A stretch of 7,351 nt of DNA from NCBI GenBank assembly GCA_021796055.1, contig JAJYOS010000314.1, positions 1 through 7,351 on the forward strand, written 5' to 3'. Positions 1 to 5,591 of this stretch are shown here, piece after piece. The position numbers and the translations under genes are program-made. The notes beneath the pieces are model-generated. The model was given only the letters and a program-made list of their open reading frames with translations, was not told where the DNA came from and did not search any database. How positions within the stretch are numbered: the stretch's first letter is position 1; every line of letters begins with the position of its first letter. Source of the stretch: Bacteroidota bacterium (GTDB lineage Bacteria > Bacteroidota > Kryptoniia > Kryptoniales > JAKASW01).

Positions 1-1
1 C

Positions 2-1138
2 GAAAGAGGGAGCAAGTCGGAGTTGAACACAAGTTTTCTCCACACCGAGCCGCACCACGACGACATAATGCTCGGTTACCTGGCTTACGTCGTGCGGCGT
101 GCGAGGAATGCATCTAATAACCACGTGTTCCTGACACTTACCAGCGGGTTCAACGCGGTTACGAATTTCCATATGCTCGACCAGCTCGCTAACCTTAAAT
201 ATTTTCTCAGTCACGGTTTCTTCGATGGACTTCTTTCGGAAGGTTATTTCATGGCCGGTAACGGTCATAGAAGGAACCGCGACGTCTGGCGATACCTGGA
301 CGGTGTCGCGGAGAACAACATTCGGACTAAACGTGAGGGCGAGGCGAGACGGCTGCTCAGGAATCTTGTTACGTTGTTCGACGGCGAAAAGCGTGAAAAT
401 ATGCTCGGCCGGATAGATGAGTTGGTCAGCTACTTTGAGAACCAGTATCCCGGGAAAAAGGATCTGCCGGATATCCAGCGGCTCAAGGGAATGATGCGCG
501 AATGGGAAGCAGAATGCCTCTGGGGGTATTTCGGCTTTAATTCCTCCTCTATCCTTCATGCCCGTCTGGGCTTCTACAAGGGAGATATGTTTACCGAGGA
601 GCCGGAAATCGGGCGTGATGTCGTCCCCGTGCTGGAGGTTCTTCGCAAGGTGAAGCCTGACATCGTCGGCGTTGCACTGGATCCTGAGGCAAGCGGACCC
701 GACACACATTACAAGGTGCTCCAGGTAATGGCCGAAGCGTTGAAGATGTACGAGCAGGAAACAGGTAAGCACGACATGAAGGTCATCGGATACCGGAACA
801 TATGGTACCGTTTCCATCCGTCGGAGTCGAACGTGTACGTGCCGGTGTCGCTCAACATGTTCTCGGTACTGGCGAGCTCCTTCGACAACGCGTTCGCGTC
901 TCAGCGCGGCGCATCTTTTCCGAGCTACGAATTGGATGGACCGTTTTCAGAACTCGCGCAGAAGATCCAGGTGAACCAGTACCAGATGCTGAAGGTGTGT
1001 CTCGGCCGCGAGTACTTCAACGAGCATCCGAGTCCGCTCATGCGTGCCACCCGCGGGTTTGTCTTCGTAAGATCCATGACTCTGCCGGAATTCTACGACA
1101 CGTGCATGGAGCTTAAGAAGAGTACGGAGAGCGAATGA
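2..1138 (+). CDS. PIG-L/LmbE-like deacetylase domain protein, 5' end missing (possible C-terminal half of a NagB-type fusion)
   Basis: The frame is open to the left edge (residues before TTG 23 read ERGSKSE), so the true start lies outside the window and TTG 23 is not a start. Three motifs of the PIG-L/LmbE zinc deacetylase family appear in order: PHHDD (HHDD at 53-64, in place of the usual HPDD), an R-E pair in MREWEAE (around 491-511), and DPEASGPDTHYK (around 680-715), matching the usual D-x-H-x-D-H region. Between the first two lies an insert of about 70 residues that looks helical and charged. Known family members remove acetyl groups from N-acetylglucosaminyl substrates, and in several phyla a similar domain follows a glucosamine-6-phosphate deaminase (NagB) domain in one long protein. 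This copy could be such a C-terminal part, but only the upstream sequence can tell. It is probably cytoplasmic; no signal peptide or membrane segment is seen in the visible part. It is convergent with the acetokinase operon and separated from it by a repeat-rich gap, so no functional link is implied. Confidence 0.62.
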   Translation, partial: ERGSKSELNTSFLHTEPHHDDIMLGYLAYVVRRARNASNNHVFLTLTSGFNAVTNFHMLDQLANLKYFLSHGFFDGLLSEGYFMAGNGHRRNRDVWRYLDGVAENNIRTKREGEARRLLRNLVTLFDGEKRENMLGRIDELVSYFENQYPGKKDLPDIQRLKGMMREWEAECLWGYFGFNSSSILHARLGFYKGDMFTEEPEIGRDVVPVLEVLRKVKPDIVGVALDPEASGPDTHYKVLQVMAEALKMYEQETGKHDMKVIGYRNIWYRFHPSESNVYVPVSLNMFSVLASSFDNAFASQRGASFPSYELDGPFSELAQKIQVNQYQMLKVCLGREYFNEHPSPLMRATRGFVFVRSMTLPEFYDTCMELKKSTESE

Positions 1139-1259
1139 AAAGCCGGCTGCAATTATACCGCCTTCGCGGGACGATCCCAAACATGAAACCTTCACCTAAG
1201 CCGGTTTTGCCTCCGTCGGTTACCGTCTTAGCCAGATGATGTCAGGCATGATGAATGTT

Positions 1260-1295
1260 GTCCATTTTCTCTTGCTCGCCCAAGAGAAAATGGAC
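1260..1295. repeat. Perfect 15-bp inverted repeat with 6-nt loop
   Basis: GTCCATTTTCTCTTG (1260-1274) and CAAGAGAAAATGGAC (1281-1295) are exact reverse complements around the loop CTCGCC. The stem lies 121 bp past the stop of the upstream gene and is not followed by a run of T on either strand, so it is unlikely to be a simple intrinsic terminator for it. A perfect stem this long in non-coding DNA suggests a dispersed palindromic repeat or small non-autonomous element, but no second copy is present in the window. Confidence 0.8.
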
Positions 1296-1300
1296 CAAAA

Positions 1301-1322
1301 GTCCCGCCTTGCGGGATCCCGC
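1301..1322. repeat. GC-rich palindrome next to the 15-bp inverted repeat
   Basis: TCCCGC-CTT-GCGGGA (1302-1316) forms a 6-bp stem with a 3-nt loop. The overlapping GCGGGATCCCGC (1311-1322) is a perfect 12-bp palindrome. The two structures exclude each other because they share the GCGGGA arm. Lying 5 bp from the long inverted repeat, this is probably part of the same repeat unit. Confidence 0.55.
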
Positions 1323-1410
1323 ATCATCTGTATAACTATAATGTCGGAGCGGGAAGAAGGGCGCCCTGCGAAAATGGGAGGGGCAAAGGATGTCTCGTCC
1401 CAACCAGGGT

Positions 1411-1479
1411 GAGGCGATTTCAATATACCGTGGTCAGTATATTCCGGATGAGACTCCAGAAATCGCCTCGACAGGAGTC
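1411..1479. repeat. Nested inverted-repeat structure
   Basis: The outer arms GAGGCGATTTC (1411-1421) and GAAATCGCCTC (1459-1469) are exact 11-bp complements. Directly inside the left arm, AATATAC (1422-1428) pairs with GTATATT (1437-1443) around an 8-nt loop. A third pair, GACTCC (1452-1457) with GGAGTC (1474-1479), straddles the right outer arm and could form an alternative fold. The pattern is compatible with a folded RNA or a small palindromic element. I do not recognise it as a known riboswitch or small RNA. Confidence 0.6.
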
Positions 1480-1551
1480 GTCTTGATTCGGTGAAACGGG
1501 GACTCGACGCAATTTTCGCAAGGGGAATTACTAAGTCTCAGGGGTTCCTGC

Positions 1552-1622
1552 CAAATAACCAGTCATCGTGAGTCCGTCCCGATTATAGAGGGACGGACGT
1601 GACAATCCCCTGCATGAAACCG
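1552..1622 (+). repeat. Dispersed repeat, copy 1 (GTCATCGTGAG type)
   Basis: The 21 bases at 1552-1572, ending in ACCAGTCATCGTGAG, match 7245-7265 at 18 positions. Both copies continue, after a variable hairpin, into CATGAAACCGC (1612-1622). The hairpin here is GTCCGTCCC (1572-1580) with GGGACGGAC (1590-1598), a perfect 9-bp stem with loop GATTATAGA. The layout of conserved ends and a variable inner stem resembles the widespread intergenic repeats that begin GTCATTGCGAGG in several bacterial phyla. Confidence 0.72.
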
Positions 1623-1721
1623 CAGGCTGTCGGCATCGATTGTCCGCCCTCGACATTGTATATGGTCGGACGCGTTCGCGTAAATCGACGCGTCACTACG
1701 CACAGGGCTTCGTGACGTAAA

Positions 1722-1768
1722 CCTCATTTAAACACGAATCCGCCCGCGGCGGATTTTGTGATTTGAGG
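1722..1768 (-). terminator. Probable terminator hairpin of the minus-strand operon
   Basis: The hairpin begins 12 bp beyond the stop codon of the last operon gene. On the minus strand it reads AAAATCCGCC-GCG-GGCGGATT: an 8-bp perfect stem (1748-1755 with 1737-1744) and a 3-nt loop, preceded by four A and followed by CGTGTTTAAA. Further pairing of CAC/GTG and CCTCA/TGAGG lengthens the stem to about 47 nt overall. The T tract is short and interrupted, so efficiency is uncertain. The near symmetry could let it also stop transcription arriving from the plus-strand gene. Confidence 0.6.
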
Positions 1769-1780
1769 AGCCGTCGAATT

Positions 1781-2851
1781 CTATTCGATGGCCTTCTCCA
1801 ACATCCTGAACGCGCTCTCGGCAATTATCCTGTCGACGCTGTGGCGAAGGAAGAAGACGGGGATTTCCTCTGCCTTGTCCGAAGCCGCCCGAAGCCTGGA
1901 CAATAACCACTCCGAAAGTTTCTCGCCTGCTCCCGAATATCTCCCTGAAAAGACTATCGCGTCGACGCCGTTCATAGCGCCGACAGCCGCCCCACAGCTG
2001 AGAAGAAGCCTGTACTCGAAGAACTTCCTTGCCAGCTCAAACGTCCCGCCGACCTGGAGAACTTCCTGTACCGTCACCGGTTCGCCGGCGAGGGCGCTCA
2101 GTCCGCTTTTCCTGGTCAGCTCGTCGTTTATCTTCTCCGGCCCCCACTTCATATTTTCGTGAAGGAAAAGAATTATGCCCGGATCGATCTCTCCACAGGT
2201 CGTATTACCGGGTAGCCCCTCGACGGGGGTCGAGCCGCTCGAGACGGTGACCGGTTTCCCGTCATAGATGCCGACAACCTCAGGCTGAGGCTCCAGGCAG
2301 ATCGATATTATCCTGCGGGTGTCCGGCGATACGCCGCGCACGTTAGTCACCGCCGCCCTGTGGAATATTCCGTGATAACCGTACCTGCGCAGCTCGCTGC
2401 TGCCGAGTATTTCGGCGGCGTCATCGTCGATGGCGTACGTGCGCTCGCTGACAGGGAGACGATTGAAGAACGCGGTTTCGAAGAACAACATTATCTCGGG
2501 CGTCGGCACCGTCCGTCCTATCAATTCCAGCAACCGTACCACGGCCGGTATGTTGAGCGGAGAACCGGGTGTCAGTTCCCTGAGCCTGCCGATCACGGAT
2601 GCGTCGGAGAACTCAGCTTCCCTGAATCTGTCGCCGCCGTAAAGAGCTCTCACCGCGACACCATGAGGTGAGTACCTTCTCAACAGCCGCGCAATGTCGA
2701 GATCGGGGACTCCCGGTCCGTTCAGCCTGATCCGGCCGCTCCAGATGTTTTCAGGGATTGTCTCGACATTCGGAACGGTCGAACGCTCCGATGTGTAAAC
2801 AAAATAACTGACGAAAGCGCCTTCAGGATTTAGCACAATTAATTTCTTCAT
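1781..2851 (-). CDS. Degenerate acetokinase-fold protein (predicted pseudo-kinase paralogue of the neighbouring acetate kinase)
   Basis: The 356-residue protein aligns by eye along the length of acetate kinase and of its upstream neighbour, but is about 45-65 residues shorter. Matching landmarks are VLNPEGA (for VLNCGSS), VRALYGG (for HRLVQGG), FETAFF (for LDTAFH), RRYGYHGIFH (for RKYGFHGISH), EGLPGNTTCGEIDPGIIL (for QGLVMSTRCGDLDQAVIL) and HSVDRIIA (for TNEEKAIA). Relative to Methanosarcina acetate kinase, Asn7 and Arg91 equivalents remain (N8, R68). Asp148 is Glu (E125), Arg241 is Thr (T218), the TNEE acid is lost, and the HLGNG phosphate loop has become CLEPQ. Phosphotransfer therefore looks unlikely. 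The reading frame is intact and a strong ribosome binding site (AGGAAGGA, 2857-2864) precedes the ATG, so it is not an obvious pseudogene. The start overlaps the acetate kinase gene by 29 nt, implying coupled translation and perhaps a mixed dimer. Another phosphotransferase activity cannot be excluded. Confidence 0.8.
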   Translation of the reverse strand: MKKLIVLNPEGAFVSYFVYTSERSTVPNVETIPENIWSGRIRLNGPGVPDLDIARLLRRYSPHGVAVRALYGGDRFREAEFSDASVIGRLRELTPGSPLNIPAVVRLLELIGRTVPTPEIMLFFETAFFNRLPVSERTYAIDDDAAEILGSSELRRYGYHGIFHRAAVTNVRGVSPDTRRIISICLEPQPEVVGIYDGKPVTVSSGSTPVEGLPGNTTCGEIDPGIILFLHENMKWGPEKINDELTRKSGLSALAGEPVTVQEVLQVGGTFELARKFFEYRLLLSCGAAVGAMNGVDAIVFSGRYSGAGEKLSEWLLSRLRAASDKAEEIPVFFLRHSVDRIIAESAFRMLEKAIE

Positions 2852-4085
2852 CGAATTCCTTCCTATTCCCGGATGTGTTTGATTGAGGCAGATCGCCTGT
2901 GATCAGCATGTATGCCTTCCGCGCAATTGCTTTCTCCTCATTCGTTTTAACGACTACGATTCGCGACCTGCTGCCGGATGCCGATACATCGGCAGGGTAT
3001 GTAAGTATGTTCCTGTTCTTCCATTCGTCTATCCGGAGACCGAAGTATTCCATTCCGAGGCAGACCGCTTCCCGGACGTAGGGGATGGATTCCCCGATAG
3101 TGTCGGTGAAGATAACGGCCTGCGGCAGGCCGACGACGGCGAGATAGGAAGAGAGATATTTCCTGACTCTCCAGATGTAGACGTCGAGCGTGCGCCTGGC
3201 GCGTTCATCTACCGTTTCAAGCGCCCTGTTGATGACGTCACGTATATCGCCTGAGATGCCGGACAATCCGAGCACTCCGCTCCGCTTATTGAGTATGTTG
3301 CTGACCTTCCCGGAATCGCCTTCCGAGTAGGCAAGCATCTTCAGTATTACGGCCTGGTCGAGATCGCCGCAGCGGGTGCTCATGACGAGTCCCTGGAGGG
3401 GGGAGAAGCCCATCGAGTTGTCCACAGATTTCCCGTCTACGATGGCGCAAAGGCTCGCGCCGCCGCTGCCGAGGTGGCAGCTTATGGCTTTTAGTTCAGG
3501 CGACGGAATGTGGAGAAACCTTGCCGTCTCCTCCGCGACATACTCGTGGCTGATGCCATGGAAACCGTACTTCCTGATGCCTAGTTCGCGGCGGAGCTTC
3601 TCAGGAATCGCGTAAGTCGCCGCATAGTCCGGGATTGTCGAGTGAAAAGCCGTGTCGAGGACAATTGCCTGAGGAATGTCCGGATACAGCAGATCGCATT
3701 CCTTTATAAGGGCGACAACCGGCGGATTATGGACGGGAGCGAGGTCGGCAATTCCGTCCAGCGCGCTGAAGTCGTTTCTGCTTATCACGGCGCTCGTGGG
3801 AAAATCCTTTCCGCCCTGCACGAGCCGGTGGGCGATGGCGTCAGGCAGGAAGCCTGATTCATCGCGCGCCAGCTTGATCACCTCTCGCAGCGCGTCTTTG
3901 TAGCTCTTCGCGTCGACAAAACGGGTGTTCTCAGATCTCTGCTTACGGTGAATTATCCTCGGCTGCTCCGCAGTCTTCGAGCCGATCCTCTGCACCTCGC
4001 CTCCGAAGAGTTCTTCGCCGGAAGGGAAGGAGAACATCTTATACTTCAGGGACGAACTGCCGCAGTTCAATACGAAAAGATTCAT
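2823..4085 (-). CDS. ackA: Acetate kinase family protein (acetate/propionate kinase)
   Basis: The enzyme converts acetate or another short acid plus ATP to the acyl phosphate and ADP, reversibly, in the cytoplasm, usually as a homodimer. The 420 residues carry the family landmarks in order: NCGSSSLK at 7-14, HRLVQGG with R87, the PVHNP histidine H119, LDTAFH with D144, YGFHGISH at 173-180, STRCGD with R238, GLSGISGD around 273-280 and TNEE at 381-384. All five residues usually tied to catalysis (N7, R87, D144, R238, E383/E384) are present. Three things depart from the textbook enzyme: the loop HLGNGAS reads HLGSGGAS with one extra residue (204-211), FTGGIGEN reads FTDTIGES (326-333), and about 20 polar residues extend the C-terminus. 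The substrate may thus be other than acetate. It is the second operon gene, 53 bp after the M20 gene, with GGAG at 4092-4095 six bases before the ATG. No phosphotransacetylase is in view. Confidence 0.9.
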   Translation of the reverse strand: MNLFVLNCGSSSLKYKMFSFPSGEELFGGEVQRIGSKTAEQPRIIHRKQRSENTRFVDAKSYKDALREVIKLARDESGFLPDAIAHRLVQGGKDFPTSAVISRNDFSALDGIADLAPVHNPPVVALIKECDLLYPDIPQAIVLDTAFHSTIPDYAATYAIPEKLRRELGIRKYGFHGISHEYVAEETARFLHIPSPELKAISCHLGSGGASLCAIVDGKSVDNSMGFSPLQGLVMSTRCGDLDQAVILKMLAYSEGDSGKVSNILNKRSGVLGLSGISGDIRDVINRALETVDERARRTLDVYIWRVRKYLSSYLAVVGLPQAVIFTDTIGESIPYVREAVCLGMEYFGLRIDEWKNRNILTYPADVSASGSRSRIVVVKTNEEKAIARKAYMLITGDLPQSNTSGNRKEFDEEINCAKS

Positions 4086-4138
4086 GTCAGGCTCCAGTCA
4101 GCTGTTTTACAAAAAGCGTCGGTGATTCTTCACGCATA

Positions 4139-5368
4139 TTAGATATCCTCGTCGGCGGTCCAGCCAAAGACAGGAATTCCGACAAGGCTATGCACGATGG
4201 AAGCCGTCCCGAGCACGCACTCGGTGATCTTATCGAGCTCGACGTATTCGTTGGCGGTGTGGGCAAGCCGTTCGTCTCCGGGACCGTAACCGATTGTCGG
4301 GATGCCAAACCGCCTGGTAAGTATGCTTCCCGCCGTGCCCATACCGAGCTGGGGGAGTCTCCATTTCCCCGGCTGGCTCTTGCACCCGGCGGACGAGAGC
4401 GCCTGACGCGCGCGGTCCATCAGCGGCGAGAAGGGATCGGTCTCCCACGCGTCGCTCATGAACCTCACCTGCACGGTCTCGCCGTTCTGAAGCTTCTGAA
4501 TCTCCTCGCGGACCTTGACGACCATATTGATATCCTCATTGCCCGGCATGCTCTGAAGACTGAACTCCCTTATTTTCTCCGCGATGTCGACGGTGTTCTC
4601 TTCGGGAAGGAGCCTGCGGTTGAAGTTGATGTATGCGTTCCCGCTGTGCGCGTCGAACTCCGGGCGGGTCACGCTCATCAGTTCGATCGGACCGGGTACT
4701 CCCTTTAGTTCGCCGGCCGAGAGAAGATTTTGGAAGATCGTGTCGGCGGCGTCCCTGAGGTTGTTCGGGTTGGTGGAATCCATCCCGATCCGGAATTCAG
4801 CCCAGCCGTCATGACCGTAAAACAGACCGTTGTCCGTCGGCTCGCCGAGTATCACGTAATCCGGATTGATCTTCATGTCCGCCAGCGTCTTTGAGAGGAG
4901 ATGCTGCATCCCGAGGCTCAGCCCGTTTTCCTCCGAGACAGTCGCGGCGACTATCAGCGTTCCCCTCAGCGGAAGGTAGAGGCGCTTGAGGAGATAGCCC
5001 GCGTAGATTTGCGAGGCGAGCCCGCTCTTGCAGTCGGAGCTCCCGGCCCCGTACAGTTTTCCACCTTCCATCTCGCCGGAGTACGGAGGCATGTTCCACG
5101 ACTGATCGTCCCTCCCGGGGACGACGGTATCCATGTGACTATTGAGCACGATTACCGGCGAAGGGTCGGTGCCGTACATGATTCCGATGACGTTTCCGAA
5201 ATCGTCGACGACTACCTTGTCGTAACCGAGTTCCTCCATTTTCCTTTCGACCAATTTCGCGACCCCGTTCTCACAGAGACTGGGACTGGGAGTCCGGACG
5301 AGTTCCGACGCGAACGCGGCCGCGGCCTTCCCCAGGTAATTGGCGTGTTCCTTAAGCAGCGTATACAT
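4139..5368 (-). CDS. M20-family metallohydrolase (ArgE/DapE/YgeY-like amidohydrolase)
   Basis: The M20 family uses two zinc ions to hydrolyse amide bonds in dipeptides or N-acyl amino acids. In the 409-residue form starting at ATG 5368, the catalytic-domain residues are present: SHMD with H78 and D80, GAGSSD with bridging D112, SEENG with base E146 and ligand E147, GEPTD with E176, and LAHTANE with H370. The lid domain (about 180-295) lacks the usual AHSS histidine: the position reads IGMDSTNP. The frame is open upstream to 5539, but AAAGGA lies five bases before ATG 5368, the protein family begins there, and the predicted sigma-54 promoter falls inside the longer frame, so the short form is preferred. 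There is no signal peptide, so it is cytoplasmic. It is the first gene of the operon with the acetokinases, which fits release of acetate or a similar acid from an N-acyl substrate, though a peptidase role is equally possible from sequence. Confidence 0.88.
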   Translation of the reverse strand: MYTLLKEHANYLGKAAAAFASELVRTPSPSLCENGVAKLVERKMEELGYDKVVVDDFGNVIGIMYGTDPSPVIVLNSHMDTVVPGRDDQSWNMPPYSGEMEGGKLYGAGSSDCKSGLASQIYAGYLLKRLYLPLRGTLIVAATVSEENGLSLGMQHLLSKTLADMKINPDYVILGEPTDNGLFYGHDGWAEFRIGMDSTNPNNLRDAADTIFQNLLSAGELKGVPGPIELMSVTRPEFDAHSGNAYINFNRRLLPEENTVDIAEKIREFSLQSMPGNEDINMVVKVREEIQKLQNGETVQVRFMSDAWETDPFSPLMDRARQALSSAGCKSQPGKWRLPQLGMGTAGSILTRRFGIPTIGYGPGDERLAHTANEYVELDKITECVLGTASIVHSLVGIPVFGWTADEDI

Positions 5369-5373
5369 GTGGT

Positions 5374-5379
5374 TCCTTT
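5374..5379 (-). promoter_or_regulatory. Ribosome binding site fixing the M20 start
   Basis: On the minus strand AAAGGA is followed by five bases (ACCAC) and ATG at 5368. It supports the 409-residue product over a longer frame opening at 5539, which would run through the predicted promoter. Confidence 0.75.
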
Positions 5380-5401
5380 CTTTTAATTCCACCTTGCATA
5401 G

Positions 5402-5417
5402 GCCAATAGTCGTGCCG
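5402..5417 (-). promoter_or_regulatory. Sigma-54 (-24/-12) promoter of the M20-acetokinase operon
   Basis: On the minus strand CGGCACGACTATTGGC aligns with the sigma-54 consensus TGGCACG-N4-TTGCW. The -24 element GGCACG is exact, the spacing to TTG is exact, and the main departure is TTGG for TTGC at -12. Transcription would begin near 5391, leaving about 23 nt of leader containing the AAAGGA site before ATG 5368. A sigma-54 activator gene lies directly across the intergenic region, which strengthens the call. Confidence 0.68.
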
Positions 5418-5465
5418 GGAAAAAGGGGCGCATCTGCTCCGGAATCATCGATAAATGGTTTGTTG

Positions 5466-5510
5466 CATTCCGGTGGGCTTTGTATTTTGCAATGGTCCCA
5501 TTGCGGAATG
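5466..5510. promoter_or_regulatory. Candidate enhancer (upstream activating) site: 16-bp palindrome with outer arms
   Basis: GCAATGG-TC-CCATTGC (5489-5504) is a perfect 7+7 palindrome of 16 bp, the same size as XylR-type enhancer sites. Its centre is about 105 bp upstream of the predicted operon transcription start, in the range typical for enhancer-binding activators. A second pair, CATTCCG (5466-5472) and CGGAATG (5504-5510), encloses it. TTGCA recurs at 5463, 5487 and 5523. The site also sits about 90 bp before the regulator start, so it could serve in autoregulation. Confidence 0.6.
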
Positions 5511-5582
5511 AATGGGTATAGCTTGCAGGGCCATGTCACGAACGGCCGGTTCTGCGGTCTGAAAAAAACAATCTGAAAGAGC

Positions 5583-5588
5583 AGGGAG
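5583..5588 (+). promoter_or_regulatory. Ribosome binding site of the sigma-54 activator, close to a GTG start
   Basis: AGGGAG lies only three bases before GTG 5592, shorter than usual. The start is still favoured because the protein from GTG begins [12 protein letters not shown], matching the family N-terminus, and no better start is near. Weak initiation would suit a regulator made in small amounts. Confidence 0.55.
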
Positions 5589-5591
5589 AGT

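Larger units (their letters stand above)
1139..1780. other. Repeat-rich gap with no credible gene between convergent transcription units
   Basis: This 642-bp stretch lies between the stop of the PIG-L-like gene and the stop of the last minus-strand operon gene. No reading frame in it resembles a protein or has a convincing start. It holds, from left to right, a 15-bp perfect inverted repeat (1260-1295), an adjoining GC-rich palindrome (1301-1322), a nested inverted-repeat structure (1411-1479), one dispersed repeat copy (1552-1622) and a terminator-like hairpin (1722-1768). I see nothing recognisable in 1139-1259, 1323-1410, 1480-1551 or 1623-1721, beyond a weak 6-bp inverted pair CGTCAC/GTGACG at 1691-1696 and 1712-1717. 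Confidence 0.75.

Noticed and set aside
1220..1423. Minus-strand open frame of 67 codons in the intergenic gap
   Set aside because: It runs through the perfect inverted repeat and the GC palindrome, so its sequence is explained by repeats; composition is unlike a protein and no ribosome binding site is evident.
1691..1717. Inverted pair CGTCAC/GTGACG as a hairpin or operator
   Set aside because: Only 6 bp with a 15-nt loop and no gene start nearby; expected by chance in a sequence this long.
4190..4708. Plus-strand open frame of 172 codons inside the M20 gene
   Set aside because: Antisense to conserved M20 motifs, no plausible ribosome binding site and no recognisable protein features.
5512..5527. 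Second sigma-54 promoter facing the activator (GGG...CTTGCA)
   Set aside because: TTGCA at 5523-5527 is a good -12 element, but the GG upstream is one base off the strict spacing and no CAC follows it.
5369..5539. N-terminal extension of 57 residues on the M20 protein
   Set aside because: The frame is merely open. The extension is Pro/Cys-rich and unlike the family, and it would cover the predicted sigma-54 promoter and part of the palindrome, while ATG 5368 has a good ribosome binding site.
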